DNA of 64,000 bases from Elmis aenea (taxonomy: Eukaryota; Arthropoda; Insecta; Coleoptera; Elmidae), in assembly GCA_947652605.1 (NCBI GenBank), contig OX393581.1, positions 46,895,924 through 46,959,923 of the forward strand, read 5' to 3'. Position numbers and translations under genes: made by a program. The notes under the pieces are model-generated. The model was not told the DNA's origin. It ran no database searches and saw nothing but the letters and a program-made list of their open reading frames with translations. Shown piece by piece: positions 1-11,900 of the stretch (positions are counted from its first letter, which is position 1; each line of letters starts with the position of its first letter).

Positions 1-1420
1 ACCGTAAATATTTTTAATTTTATTCAAGTTCTCGATTGTCTTGGTACAGTATACTTCAGAAGTTCATATTTGAGACTTAAATATAGCATTGTTTAATTTT
101 AATTGGATTTTTACTCCTAAACGTCTCTCGGCAGGTCCGATCCAAAAGCAATTTTTTAATAACTCATTCGTTGCCTAAACAAAATACATTTTTATTCAAG
201 TTCCCAACTGACCAAGTCCACTATACTTTATAAATTTATATTTGAGACCTAAAAACAGCTTCGTTTAATTTTTATTGGATTTTTACTCCTAAATGTCTCT
301 CGGCAGGTCCGATCCAAAAGCAATTTTTTAATAACTCATTCGTTGCCTAAAATAATTACATTTTTATTTAAGTTACCAACTGACCAAGTCCACTATACTT
401 TATAAATTCATATTTGAGACCTAAAAACAGCTTCGTTTAATTTTTATTGGAGTTTTACTCCTAAATGTCTCTCGGCAGGTCCGATCCAAAAGCAATTTTT
501 TAATAACTCATTCGTTACCTAAAAAAAATTACATTTTTATTCAAGTTCCCATCTGACCAAGTCCACTATACTTTATAAATCCATGTTTGAGACCTAAATA
601 TAGCTTCGTTTTATTTTAATTGGATTTTTACTACTAAATGTCTATCGACAGGTCCGATCCAAAAGCAATTTTTTAATAACTCATTTGTTACTTTAAAAAA
701 ATACATTTTTATTCAAGTTCCCAACTGATCGAGTCCACTATACTATATAAATTCATATTTGAGACCTAAATACAGCTTCGTTTCATTTTCATTGGATTTT
801 TACTCCTAAATGTCTCTCGACAGCACCGATCCAGAAGCAATTTTTTAATAACTCATTCTATACCTAAAAAATGTACTTTTGTATTCAAGTTTCCAACTGA
901 CCGAGTCCACTATACTTCAGAAATTCATATTTGAGACTTAAATATAGCATCGTTTAATTTTAATTACATTTTTACTAAAAAAATTCTTTTGACAGCACCA
1001 GCCCGAAACGAATTTCTTAATAACTTATTCGTTACTATAAATATTTTAAATTTTAGGCAAGTTACCGATTGACTTGGTATAATATACTTCATACATTCAT
1101 ATTTGAGACGTAAATATTACATCGTTAAATTTTTATTGGATTTCTACTGATACATGTGTTTCGACAGCTCTGATCTAAAACAAAATTTTTAATAACTCAA
1201 TCGTTACCAGATATATTTCGATGGTAATTTCATTTTTTGATCGAGTTAGTGCAGTATACTTTATAAATCCATATTTGAGATATAAATATTGCATTGTTTA
1301 AATTTTATTGCATTTTTACTAATAAATATGTTTTGACAGTTCTGGTCCAAAACCAAATCTTTAATAACTTAATCTTAACCATGTTTATTTTGATTTCTAT
1401 TGAAATTGACGATTACCCTG
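1..1420. repeat. Satellite-like tandem array, monomer about 172 bp
   Basis: About eight head-to-tail copies. The landmark ctctcggcaggtccgatcc or its variants recurs near 125, 297, 469, 642, 814, 986, 1157 and 1330, a spacing of 171-173 bp. Copies 1-5 are very similar; copies 6-8 are increasingly diverged and accumulate indels, as expected at the edge of an array. The array is open at the left edge of the window, so its true length is unknown. No ORF is conserved between copies. Confidence 0.93.
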
Positions 1421-1899
1421 GTACTGTATACTGCAGAAATTAATTTTGTTGGCCATAAGAACAGTATTGTTTAACTTTTATTGTAATTCATAAACACAGA
1501 ACGCAACCCAGTTAACACGTTGCGCCTACATAGGTATGCAATGTGCTGAACAAAACGCCTACTTTCGTCATTTTTAGACAACCTGCGTAATTGTTATGTC
1601 AAATTAGTTGCACGTCTATGTAGGCGTTTTGTGTAGTGGTTGCCTGTCAATAGGCGCAACGTTTAGTGGGTTGCATACTGTACATTACGCCTACATGGTT
1701 ATGTAAGTAATTTAACGTCGTTGTTACGCAGGTGGCCTGAAAATGCCGAAAGTAGGCGTTTTGTTAAGCACATTGCATACCTATGTAGGTGCAACGTGTT
1801 AACTGGGTTGCGTTCTGTGTTTATGAATTACAATAAAAGTTAAACAATACTGTTCTTATGGCCAACAAAATTAATTTCTGCAGTATACAGTACCAGGGT
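1418..1899. repeat. Inverted repeat at the satellite boundary
   Basis: The left arm (from ggtactgtatactgcagaaa near 1418) reappears reverse-complemented, ending with tttctgcagtatacagtacc at 1899. Arms of about 140 bp flank a centre rich in gcctacataggtatgcaatg-type repeats and their complements. Outer arm sequence resembles the satellite monomer (a gtatact...cag block followed by a tgtttaa...ttttattg block), so the last partial monomer seems to exist in both orientations. Confidence 0.85.
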
Positions 1900-2834
1900 A
1901 CTAAGTGGGTTGCGTTTTGCATTTAAGTAGGCGTCTTTTATCAATAAATAATATAGTAAACATGTTCAAGCTTTTTCAAGCGGATTCCATACAAACTAGT
2001 GTATCCCAGGAATATTTATTTATTCTGAAATAAATAATTTATTATTCGAGGGTCCACATTTGTTTTGATATTCAATGCTATAAACCTAATTAATAAGGAA
2101 ATTTATTTTAAACCTAAAAAGTTAAACTTCAATCAAGTGCTTTGGCACTAAAATTTAAAAAAATAAATCAAATAGTGGAGTTTGTCGCTTTGGTCTTTAA
2201 ACGACTGTTATATAATTTTTTAAAAAATGACCAAAAGCAGCTAAGGAAAAAAGAGGACAAAAAATATCAGAATAAAAAAGAGAGTGAACAAAAAGATCGG
2301 GACAAAAAAAAACGTTCTTTTTAATAGAGATATTCTAGCAACTCTAGGTGTACATTTTTTTTTATTCTTTGCTCCTACAAAAAATACATAACATGAATTT
2401 TGTAATCCAATTTAGCTCCATTTTTCAGCTAATCAGATTATAACGATCCCTTCTGTTTGCCCAGGTGGATCGAACTGGATCGAACAAGCTTTTATAAACA
2501 GTAAGGTTTGTTGCCAATATAACAGACTTAAAAATACTGGTACTGACGTTTATGAATCGAAATATCCCTGGTTTGAATAAATTATTGTCTATACTTCAGC
2601 TAGCTGCTTGTCAATCGATTTTTGAGTTGTGAAAGGTGTGGTTAGGTGTTTAAATTGTAAGGTAAAACATCAGTGACTAAAATGTTAAAGTAATAAGGTA
2701 GTTCGTTATAGTTTGACACATGATTCGTTACAGTGACCAAGTGCTTCATTATACAATATAGTACTAATGTGGGGTGTAGTTAGGTTATGCTTGGGTGAAC
2801 AGTGTAGTGTCATTCGAGGGCCCGTGCTGTTGAG
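1900..2834. other. Upstream region of the RhoGAP gene, no recognised element
   Basis: AT-rich DNA with one short lysine-rich open frame (2142-2324) that looks like low-complexity sequence. The first exon of the RhoGAP gene must have its 5' UTR here; an in-frame TAG lies upstream of the start codon at 2835. I cannot place a promoter. Confidence 0.5.
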
Positions 2835-2999
2835 ATGAGCAGTTGGGCAGCTAGAATGCATAGGCGAGCTGCCACCTTTAGTAATGTGGTAACTTCATGT
2901 GGCCACCCTTCGGGGCCCTATCCTCGTAGGTTGGAAAAAGTCAAATTTGGGGTACCACTTGAAGAAGTCTGTAAGAATGACATTCCGGGACCATTACTT
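2835..2999 (+). CDS. RhoGAP exon 1
   Basis: Fifty-five codons, phase 0 exit at CTT|gtaagt. It begins MSSWAARMHRR and ends in the start of the GAP domain, FGVPLEEVCKNDIPGPLL. Confidence 0.85.
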
Positions 3000-5900
3000 G
3001 TAAGTTATATCCTTTAAAAATTTGTTCATAATTTAATAAAATTATTTGTTCAGCTGTAAGTGGGTTTTACTAAAAATCAATTAAATATCAAGTGTTTTAA
3101 GTCGTTGTAAACAATAATTATGAAATACTGCCCACAGTTTTCACACAGTAAATTGTGTGTTTATTCAAGGTTTGCTTTCTAGTCATTTGCATAGAAAATA
3201 TTTTCGTTATCTCTTTAATACACAAATATTTGCAACCACTTATTTAAACAGCCATTAATTTGTTTTGGCAAACGAATTTTAAAACAAATAAGTATATTTA
3301 ATATTAGAACTATATGCCCAACAATATATTTAAATATGTAATAAAATTTAAATACACTTTGCTAAACACGAGTTTTGTTTGTGAAAATGTAATGAAAAAT
3401 AAATTGCTGATAAGAACTTAAATACTACTCCTGTTAAACTAATATTTTGAAACAATGGTATTAACAGTTTTGATACTGACACTATATTTTATAGTTTACT
3501 CAAAAAAGTACCATTGGTTATGATAATTTCATTGTGTATTGTGTGCTTGACGTTTGTGTAGTTACTTTTTACCTAGTTGGGGTTATAATAATCGTACATT
3601 AAAATTGGGAAAAGCATTCAGTTAAAAATATGTGAATGTTAAAGAAAAAACTTGTGAAAATTGAGAAGTGTGAGCCAGTTTTTAATCCTTGTAGGTATTA
3701 ATTCTAAAACTTAATAAGGAGGCACCATATCGTAAAGACGTATTCAGAGCTCCAGGAAATCAAGGAGCAATGAAGAAATTGACCCATTTCCTTCAAACAG
3801 GGCGCCTGATTAATATGGATAATTTTAGTGTTTATACTATTGCTAGCGTGCTGAAGAAATTTTTGCGCAAGATTCCAGGTGGCATTTTCGGTAGAGAAGT
3901 AGAACAACAGTTCTTCCATATTATTGACCTGACTGATGTGCAAGCTCAACGAGACGAAATACATAGGTGAGTTGGCTCTGTGTTAGTCATTATGGTCCGA
4001 CTATTAATCATTTGGTGGAACTAGTAATGCCCTAATTACGAACTTATTATTTGCTGTGAAGATAATGTTGTGGTCGCTAGATAAGGTGGTAATTTGAAAG
4101 TTTTAATATTATTTGTTACAAATACATCGTTATGGATAATTTTTTTGTACTTGATGAACTTTAAATACTTTTCACAACATTTAACATTAAATAACTTGCA
4201 TTGAGGAATGACATAATCGCTTTTTATTTTTCAATTTTTGCTTTTGTAACTAATAACTTTTGTAACAGCAAAAGTATTTTTAATATTCAATGCCAAGTTG
4301 CTAAGCAATACTAGCAAAATGAAAATTATAATTTAAAGCTGATCCATATCTTAAAAGTTATTTGCCATAGAACTCTGCGCATACAATTGGTTATGTAAAT
4401 AATATTTTATGTTATCACTGTAATAAAATTTGAGTAATTTACCCGGTATGTTAACTGTATACTATTCAGCCGAATGTGAGTAAACATTGTATATTTTTAT
4501 TGTATTATTTTTTTTAAATTATTTAATGAATATGTCCTATGTTTGTTAGTTTTGCAAATAATTTATTATGCAAGCTTTTGATTTAAAAATTTTAAATTTA
4601 GGGATTTGTATAAATTAACAAGATGATTTACCCGGCGTTGCACGGGCGATTACAATTTTAATTACTTTTTTAACTTGAATAAGCCCAATAATTCCAAATC
4701 ATACACAAATGACATACTCTGATCAATCATCTTTTCATTTTCTTATAATTCATTAAAAAATAACTATTTATTGCTTAAAAATTGAATAATAACTCAAATT
4801 TATTTTCTTTCGTCTTGTTTCAATTAAAAATATACTAATAAAAATAATACTTCATGTACATTTATTACTAATTGTATACAAAACAATCTTTACTTGAGAA
4901 ATACACCGCGCCGTATCGTGTTTTGACCAGGTATTTGCCGACGTAAGATCGAATCCCGTCCAAGTAATTTTTTTGTTTTTTTTAAATTGGTAATATGTGC
5001 TTGTACTTAAAGTTTGGCGTTAGATCTGCAAGGTCCTAAATAGTAACTGTGCAAAATTTGGTCCCGATCGGTCAACGGACCTAGGATTCTATAGCGAACA
5101 AACACACAAACAAGCTCTTTTATATATATATATAGATAACAAGTTCATATATACAGGCTGTCCCAAATTTTGAGACAACTTGGAGATCTTGCTTATCTTA
5201 AGAGCTATAAAAAATAGTGAATCGTAAAGAGTTTTAAGCTAAAGAAAGGATTATTATAAGTGAATTTTATTGTAAAAATGAAAAATTGCTCACATAATTA
5301 TCACCAAAGTATAATTTAAAACATGATTTAAGTATTATATTTATTATTTACTAAATTAAATAGCTCATTTAAATATCGATTATATTATACATTTACATTT
5401 TTATAACTTCCTGACAATGCATCAGCGAGTGTAGAGTTTATAGTAAATATGTGCTTGATGTTTTAGAGCAAAGGAATGACTAAAGTTGACATCCGTAGTT
5501 GAATTGCTTTATTTATTAAATTATCGTTGGTTATTGTCGTGCAATTGAAGCGTAGTTCCTGATTCAGTCGGTTTCACTGAACCTTTCACTTCTCAGACTT
5601 TATTGTACACTTTTGAACAAACCCAAAAAACTATGATCACAATAGTTTGAACTATTTTAGTTCATGAATTATTTGAAAAGTAAACACAAATAAATTTGCT
5701 TGAAATAATTATTCAATGACTCATTAGGGTCATCTAACATTGCTTTATTTTTAAATTTACTTTGATACAACAATAGACCGGATGTTATACAGTGTGCCCC
5801 AGCCAAAATTAATTATTCAGTAGCTCTGAAGATTTTAAAAAAGTTTCAAATACAAGTTGTTCATGGCCATTAGCTTAATTACATAAAAATTATTTGCAAC

Positions 5901-8900
5901 TATACAGAATGTTTTATTTTTGCGCACCGATACCTAACACTCTGTATATTTTGGATTTTAAATTAAATGTTTGTATCTGGCATATAAGACAATCCCCAAT
6001 TTTTAGGTGTATTTTGTGGTTTTTAAGGGGCGACTTTTAAGGGTGTTTCGTAAAAAATGCGAAAAAACTCGGTAGGTGATTCCTTGTCAAAAATTAAGGG
6101 GGTCTTTTGTATAAATTTTTTCTTTGGTCCGTCTCGTTTCGGAGTTGGACCTCCCTAAAGGGGAGCGGTAAAATTAGGTTTTTATTTTATTTCTCAAATT
6201 TGGATAAATGTAGGAGAATGATATTTGACAAATGTTTTATACTTATTATTTATTAAAAGGTTTCCCATAGTAATATTTTCAATCATTTCCCACCTTCACA
6301 GGGGGCTGAAAAGTGCGACCCCTGTTGGTTTTTTTATCAGAACTTTTTGGCCTGCTATAATTTTGCAATTTAATTTTTTTTTTTTTTTGAAAGCCAGATT
6401 TATTTAGATACGTTTTTTATTCTTTAACTTTTCTCATAAAACCTACAGTTATTGAGTAAAAAATAATGTAAGTGAACATGCACAAGAAAAGTTTAAGAAT
6501 AAAAAAAAATTCTAAAAAAATCAAGCTTTTAAATAAAATTAAAATGCAAAATTTTAACCCACCAAAAAGTTCTGTTTAAAAAACCAACAGGGGTTGCACT
6601 TTTCAGCCCCCTGTGAAGGTGGAGAGTTGATTAAAAATATTACTTCGGGAAAACTTTTAATAAGTTTTAAACATCTACCAAATATCATTCTCCTACATTG
6701 GTTCGAATTTGAGAAATAAAATAAAAACCTAATTGTACCGCTCTCCTATAGGGGACGCCTAAGGAAAACATTTTATATAAAAGACCCCCCTTAATTTTTG
6801 CTAAGCAATCACCTCCAGAATTTTTTTCGCATTTTTTATGAAACACCCTGTATATGGTAACTCAAAAGTTATTGATTGTAGATACAAGTTACGTCGAAAC
6901 AATTTTGAAACAGAATTTTATTTGGAATCTAAAACATGCAAAACATGAGGTGCTCTATTTGTAAGAACAAACTTAATACAAAACACTGTTTTAACAAAGT
7001 TACAAATAATTTTAGATTATGTAGTTAATGACCACAAGCAACTTTTGTTTGAAACTTTTCTAAAATCTAGTTAACAAACAAAGCTATCCAATAATTCGCC
7101 TTGGCTGGGACACACTGTATATAATTTGGTAGCCTCTTAATAGTACTGCAGAGAAAAGCTGTTAAAACAATTAAAATATTAATTTTAAGTAAGACGAAAG
7201 TTTTGTGTTGCATTCAGGGGTTTGGAGCAGTCCAATTTTTTAATTGCTCCGCTCCGGCATCAAAATGCCTGACCCAGCTCCGCTCCATGCTCCAAATATT
7301 GTTAACATTTTTAAAACAAGTATTTTAATCAAAAAAATTGTTTTTAAGATCAAAGTTTTAATTTTTTTGGAAATGTGAAAGTTGGTCAAAAATTACAATA
7401 TTTGAACTTACAAACAAGTGAAGTTAAATGAATGTTTGAAAGAACAAATTATTGATCTTCAAAGGTTGAAAAAAAAGAAGAAAAAATTGTATTTAAAAAA
7501 ATTGTACATAATAAACTGGAGCAGTGGAGTAATCAAAATTATTTGCTCCGGGCAAAAACCTATTGCTCCACTGCTGCGTGCTCCGCTCCAAACCCCTGGT
7601 TGCATTGGCATTGTTTTGTTTTTCAGAATAATAGCCACACTGCCCGTCTCTACCCAAAGACTGTTGGTATTACTTTTTGGAACCTTCAGAGTGATAGCGT
7701 CCAATAGTGAAAGAGCCGAAACCGGTATGACTAGCGAAGCTTTGGGCGTTAGTGTCGCACCAAGTTTTTTTCACACCTGTGTCAGCGATGGTAAAACTGC
7801 CAAAATGGAGGATGTTATGAGGTTCAAGGTGCGTATAAAAGCCGAGTAAAGTTTAATGTCGACATTTTTTTGTGGTTGCTGCTTTAAAAATTATTTGTAA
7901 ATAACTATAAATACATGGTTCTCAATTAATAATAGTATTCATTTTGATTATTTAAGTAGGTATTAAAACACTCAATTATAATTGTCAATTTTAACTAATA
8001 ATTAACTTTTGACAGTCGCGTTACATTACAATTTTATCATGCAAGTCGTATGTCAGGTGGGAGATGGGTTGTTGAAACTAATTAACGCTGAATAAAAATC
8101 TAACTCAGCGGTAAATAACATGCTAAGCTTATGAGTAGGTAAAGGGTTAACAATTCAAAAACCTTGTTTCTGTTGAATGTGTGCGAAATATTGTTGGAGA
8201 TAATTTTGTAATGTACAGGGTGGTCCAAATTCGATGGGATTGCATGGGTATCTCGGTTAATATTTAAGATAGAGAAACGGTTAACTTACCAAAAATGTGC
8301 AGTTTTTTGAGACAAACTCAGAACCGTTTTCAAAAATATTCTATCATTTCCGGTTTTCGAGTTATTGAATAAAAAGTGTTTTTTTTTGTCATAATAATGT
8401 GTCATATCTCCATTATTGTTGTAAATATCGAAAATATTTATGAAGATTATTTTTAGATATTTTTAGGTTTAATTTGATTATACTAAAAAAAAAATTTTTT
8501 GCTCTCGCCGTTAAAAAGTTATGGCACAAACTTACCTTTTTTTAAATAGGAGCAATAGTTGGCTATGACCTATTTAAATTCCTTATTTTTTTCTCATCGA
8601 AAAATCTATAAGGGTTGATGTATTTATTTTTAATAATACGCAAGTTACGAATGTTTTTTAGTTTTTTTTTTAAAAGAAAATCATGGTAGGCTGTGAAAAC
8701 AAAAAAAAACAAGGTGTAAAACCTTTTAAAATCATGTCGTACAAGTTGCCAAGGTTTTTAAGTTTGTTGTTGCGATAAACATCAAAAATTTTTGAACACG
8801 AGATGAACAGCAATATACTACCACATTACTGCTGAATCCGACTATGTTGTTGTTATCTTATGTTCAAATATTTACAATGTTTATCTCAACATAAAATTAA

Positions 8901-11900
8901 AAAACGTTGGTAGCTTGTACCACATGAGTTCTATAAGGTTTTACACCTTGTTTTTTTTTGTTTTCACAGCCTACTATGATTTTCTTTTAAAAAAGACTAA
9001 AAAACCTTCGTAACTTGCGTATTATTGAAAATAAATACATTAACCCTTATATATTTGGAATGAGAAAAAAATAATGAATTTAAATAGGTCATAGCCAACT
9101 ATCGCTTCCATTTAAAAAAAGGTAAGTTTGTGTCATAACTTTTTAACGGCGAGTGTAAAATATTTTTTTTAGTATAATTAAATTAAACCTAACAATAATC
9201 TTTATAAATATTTTCGATATTTACAACAATAACGGAGATATGACACATTATTAAGATGACCAAAAAAAAACACTTTTTATTCAATAACTCGAAAACCGGA
9301 AATGATAGAATATTTTTGAAAACGGTTCTGAGTTTGTCTCAAAAAACTGCACGTTTTTGGTAATTTAACCGTTTCGCTATCTTAAATATTAACCGAGATA
9401 CCCATGCAATCCCATCGAATTTGGACCACCCTGTACAGGGTGGTCCAAATTTGAACTTTTAAGAAAATTGACGTGATTTAAGTCTACATTAAAAATGCAA
9501 AAGGCGTGGTCGTTGCTTCTGATTATTACAGCTACTGAGATACCGTGCAAATACTTTCAATTTTGACCACCCTGTCCGTCCGTGACTGGAGTAATACATT
9601 CTGTCTTTATTTCTCATTATTTCTTGAATAATTATGAAGTGTTTTTTTTTTAAGTTCTGTAAATGACTATGCTTCTAAATGTTTTAATTAATAACTTAAA
9701 GGTTTAGTATGTAAATATATGATATGTAAAGGTAAAATTTGCACAAATTGATAACACATATTTATAGTTTTACACTTGAAGTGCTTACGCTGTACAATGC
9801 TTTTCTCTTTTTGCAAACAGGCTGAAGTGAACGTAAGTTTTTAACTTTTTCGTTACTCTTTTAAGTAGATGGTCAAAGTAAAAAAAAAATTCAAACTCTT
9901 CTCGTAACTGCGTGATAATTTAAATGTTTTCACTTGTAAAATTCTGTGTTACCGTATTGTGTTGAATGGTTCACTATACTAATGCATGTAACTGGAAGTT
10001 TGTTGTATGTGACAATACAACAAGGCTAAAATATAACGGTGCATAAATTTAAATGGACCGTGAAGAATTTCTATTCAGCTGTACCAATTATTAATTGTGT
10101 TATTTCGTGTAGGCGTGCTCATTGAACATGGTTAAAAAAATATTAGCTTCCATTTAATAGGGTTAGTTTAAGGTACTTGCATGCCTAACCTAAGAGACGG
10201 AGAAAAGTAGGTGGAATATTAATTTAATGTGTAACATGTTATATAGTTCGATACTTGTAACTTTTGACTGTTTTGTCAGTTTTCTCGACCCAAAATTATT
10301 ATTTTTTAAATATACAGTGACAATAATCTACCTTATTACAATGATAAGTTTGTCATTTTAAGATTTAGAGTCGGTTAAATTAGCAAAGATTTATTATTTT
10401 TTACAAAATCGTTGTATTTGACTAGACAAAACACGATTGTTTAATTGTGTTTTATTATTTTTCGACAAAAAACTATTATTTTGTGAGTATTAAATTAAAA
10501 ATGGACGTTCTGTCGAATAGCCTCTGTGAGTGTGTATTAAAGGTGTTTCAATTTAATGCTCACAAAATAATCAATTTTGTCCAAAAATAATAAAACACAA
10601 TTAGACAAATTATAAACTGTCAATTACTACAGCGATCTTGTTTTGATTATCAAGTACAACAATTTTTTGAAAAATAATAAATAGTTTTGAAACTCGTTTT
10701 TCTCAAAAATTTTCGGTGTAACTGAAATCAGGCTCACCCCCTTTTTTTTTTTAGCTTTGATTTTAGACAAATGAGATTGTAGACAGGTGATATATGCAAA
10801 AAGCTATATTTCTGAACATATGTACACTTCTGTTACACTTCCGGTTTCACCGGAAATGACCCTAACTTTGTTATTTTAAATGAAACACCCTGTATATTTT
10901 GTATTTTTGGAAAGAAGAAGCAATTTTGAATACAATGCGCCATTTTAGTTAATTTTTTTTAAGCTCGAATAATTTTTGGACAAAAATTTAATTTTTTATT
11001 AAGTGTGCTGAGATCTGCATTAATTGAAATTTATTGTGTCAACAAGTGTCCGAAAAACGTTTTTGTTAATTTTAATTGACATTTGGGATCCATTAATCGG
11101 CTTTAAAGTTAACGAAATTGGTTTTTTGACAAAAACTCAATTTATTTTAATGGAACGATAGTGGCTCGTGTGGTTATTTGAATAGAGTATTTTCTGACGA
11201 ATTCAAAAATGCCAATAATTTGGTGTTTTTATTAGAAACAGGCATTAAAATTTAAAATTATAGTAAACTTTTGGTAAGATACCTTAAGCCTTTCAATATT
11301 GCGGGTATGCATACGTCCCAAAGGATGTTTGAAAAATTCTGCATTGTGTTATGCCGCTTTATAATACCCTGGGATGGGATTTGTTAGTAGGCCTGAGCTC
11401 ACACTACACGTGAATCACTTTAATTTGTATCAGGAATACATGTGGCATGTGGCCCTCTCAGTCGACTTTTGTGTGGTCATGTGTGTCTTCATTAGTTACT
11501 GCTGGTACAAATTTATCCCAAGCGTGCAATACTGCATATGTATCCCAAACTTCTATGAAAAAAGCAAAAGCTAAAAATTTTAAACTTTGTATACATGTAT
11601 TTTTAAGCCATAGCAACAAATTTTTATACATGACACATAATTTACTTCATTGGCCAAAAGTCGTACTGAAAGTGTCAATAATCATAGTCAATGGCAACAA
11701 AACAATTGTTTTTTTTTTGTGTTGACTCTTGTCACGACCATTATTCAAAACTAACAATCAAATAAAACCTCTAGGAACAAAAAAAATTAAATAAATGATC
11801 ACATCCAAAGTTTTGTTAAAAAAACAGTTAATTTTTTTTGTAGTTTTTTAAAGAAATCTCAATAAAAATACCAAGTTATTGGTATTGTTATATTCACCAG

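Noticed and set aside
1..1420. Centromere
   Set aside because: A 172-bp monomer is of suitable size, but nothing in the window shows centromere function.
2142..2324. Lysine-rich 60-residue frame
   Set aside because: Low-complexity AAA/AAG codons in AT-rich DNA; no splice context and no domain.
4940..4965. Possible tRNA gene because of a B-box-like agatcgaatccc
   Set aside because: No cloverleaf could be drawn and the site lies inside a retroposon-like element.
7418..7849. Single 143-residue frame over the RhoGAP exon 3 region
   Set aside because: Only the part after 7627 is coding; the upstream part is the hAT MITE and poly-A tract read by chance.
11374..11725. Two overlapping 66- and 92-residue frames
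   Set aside because: They lie in the centre of a foldback element and overlap in different frames; no known domain.
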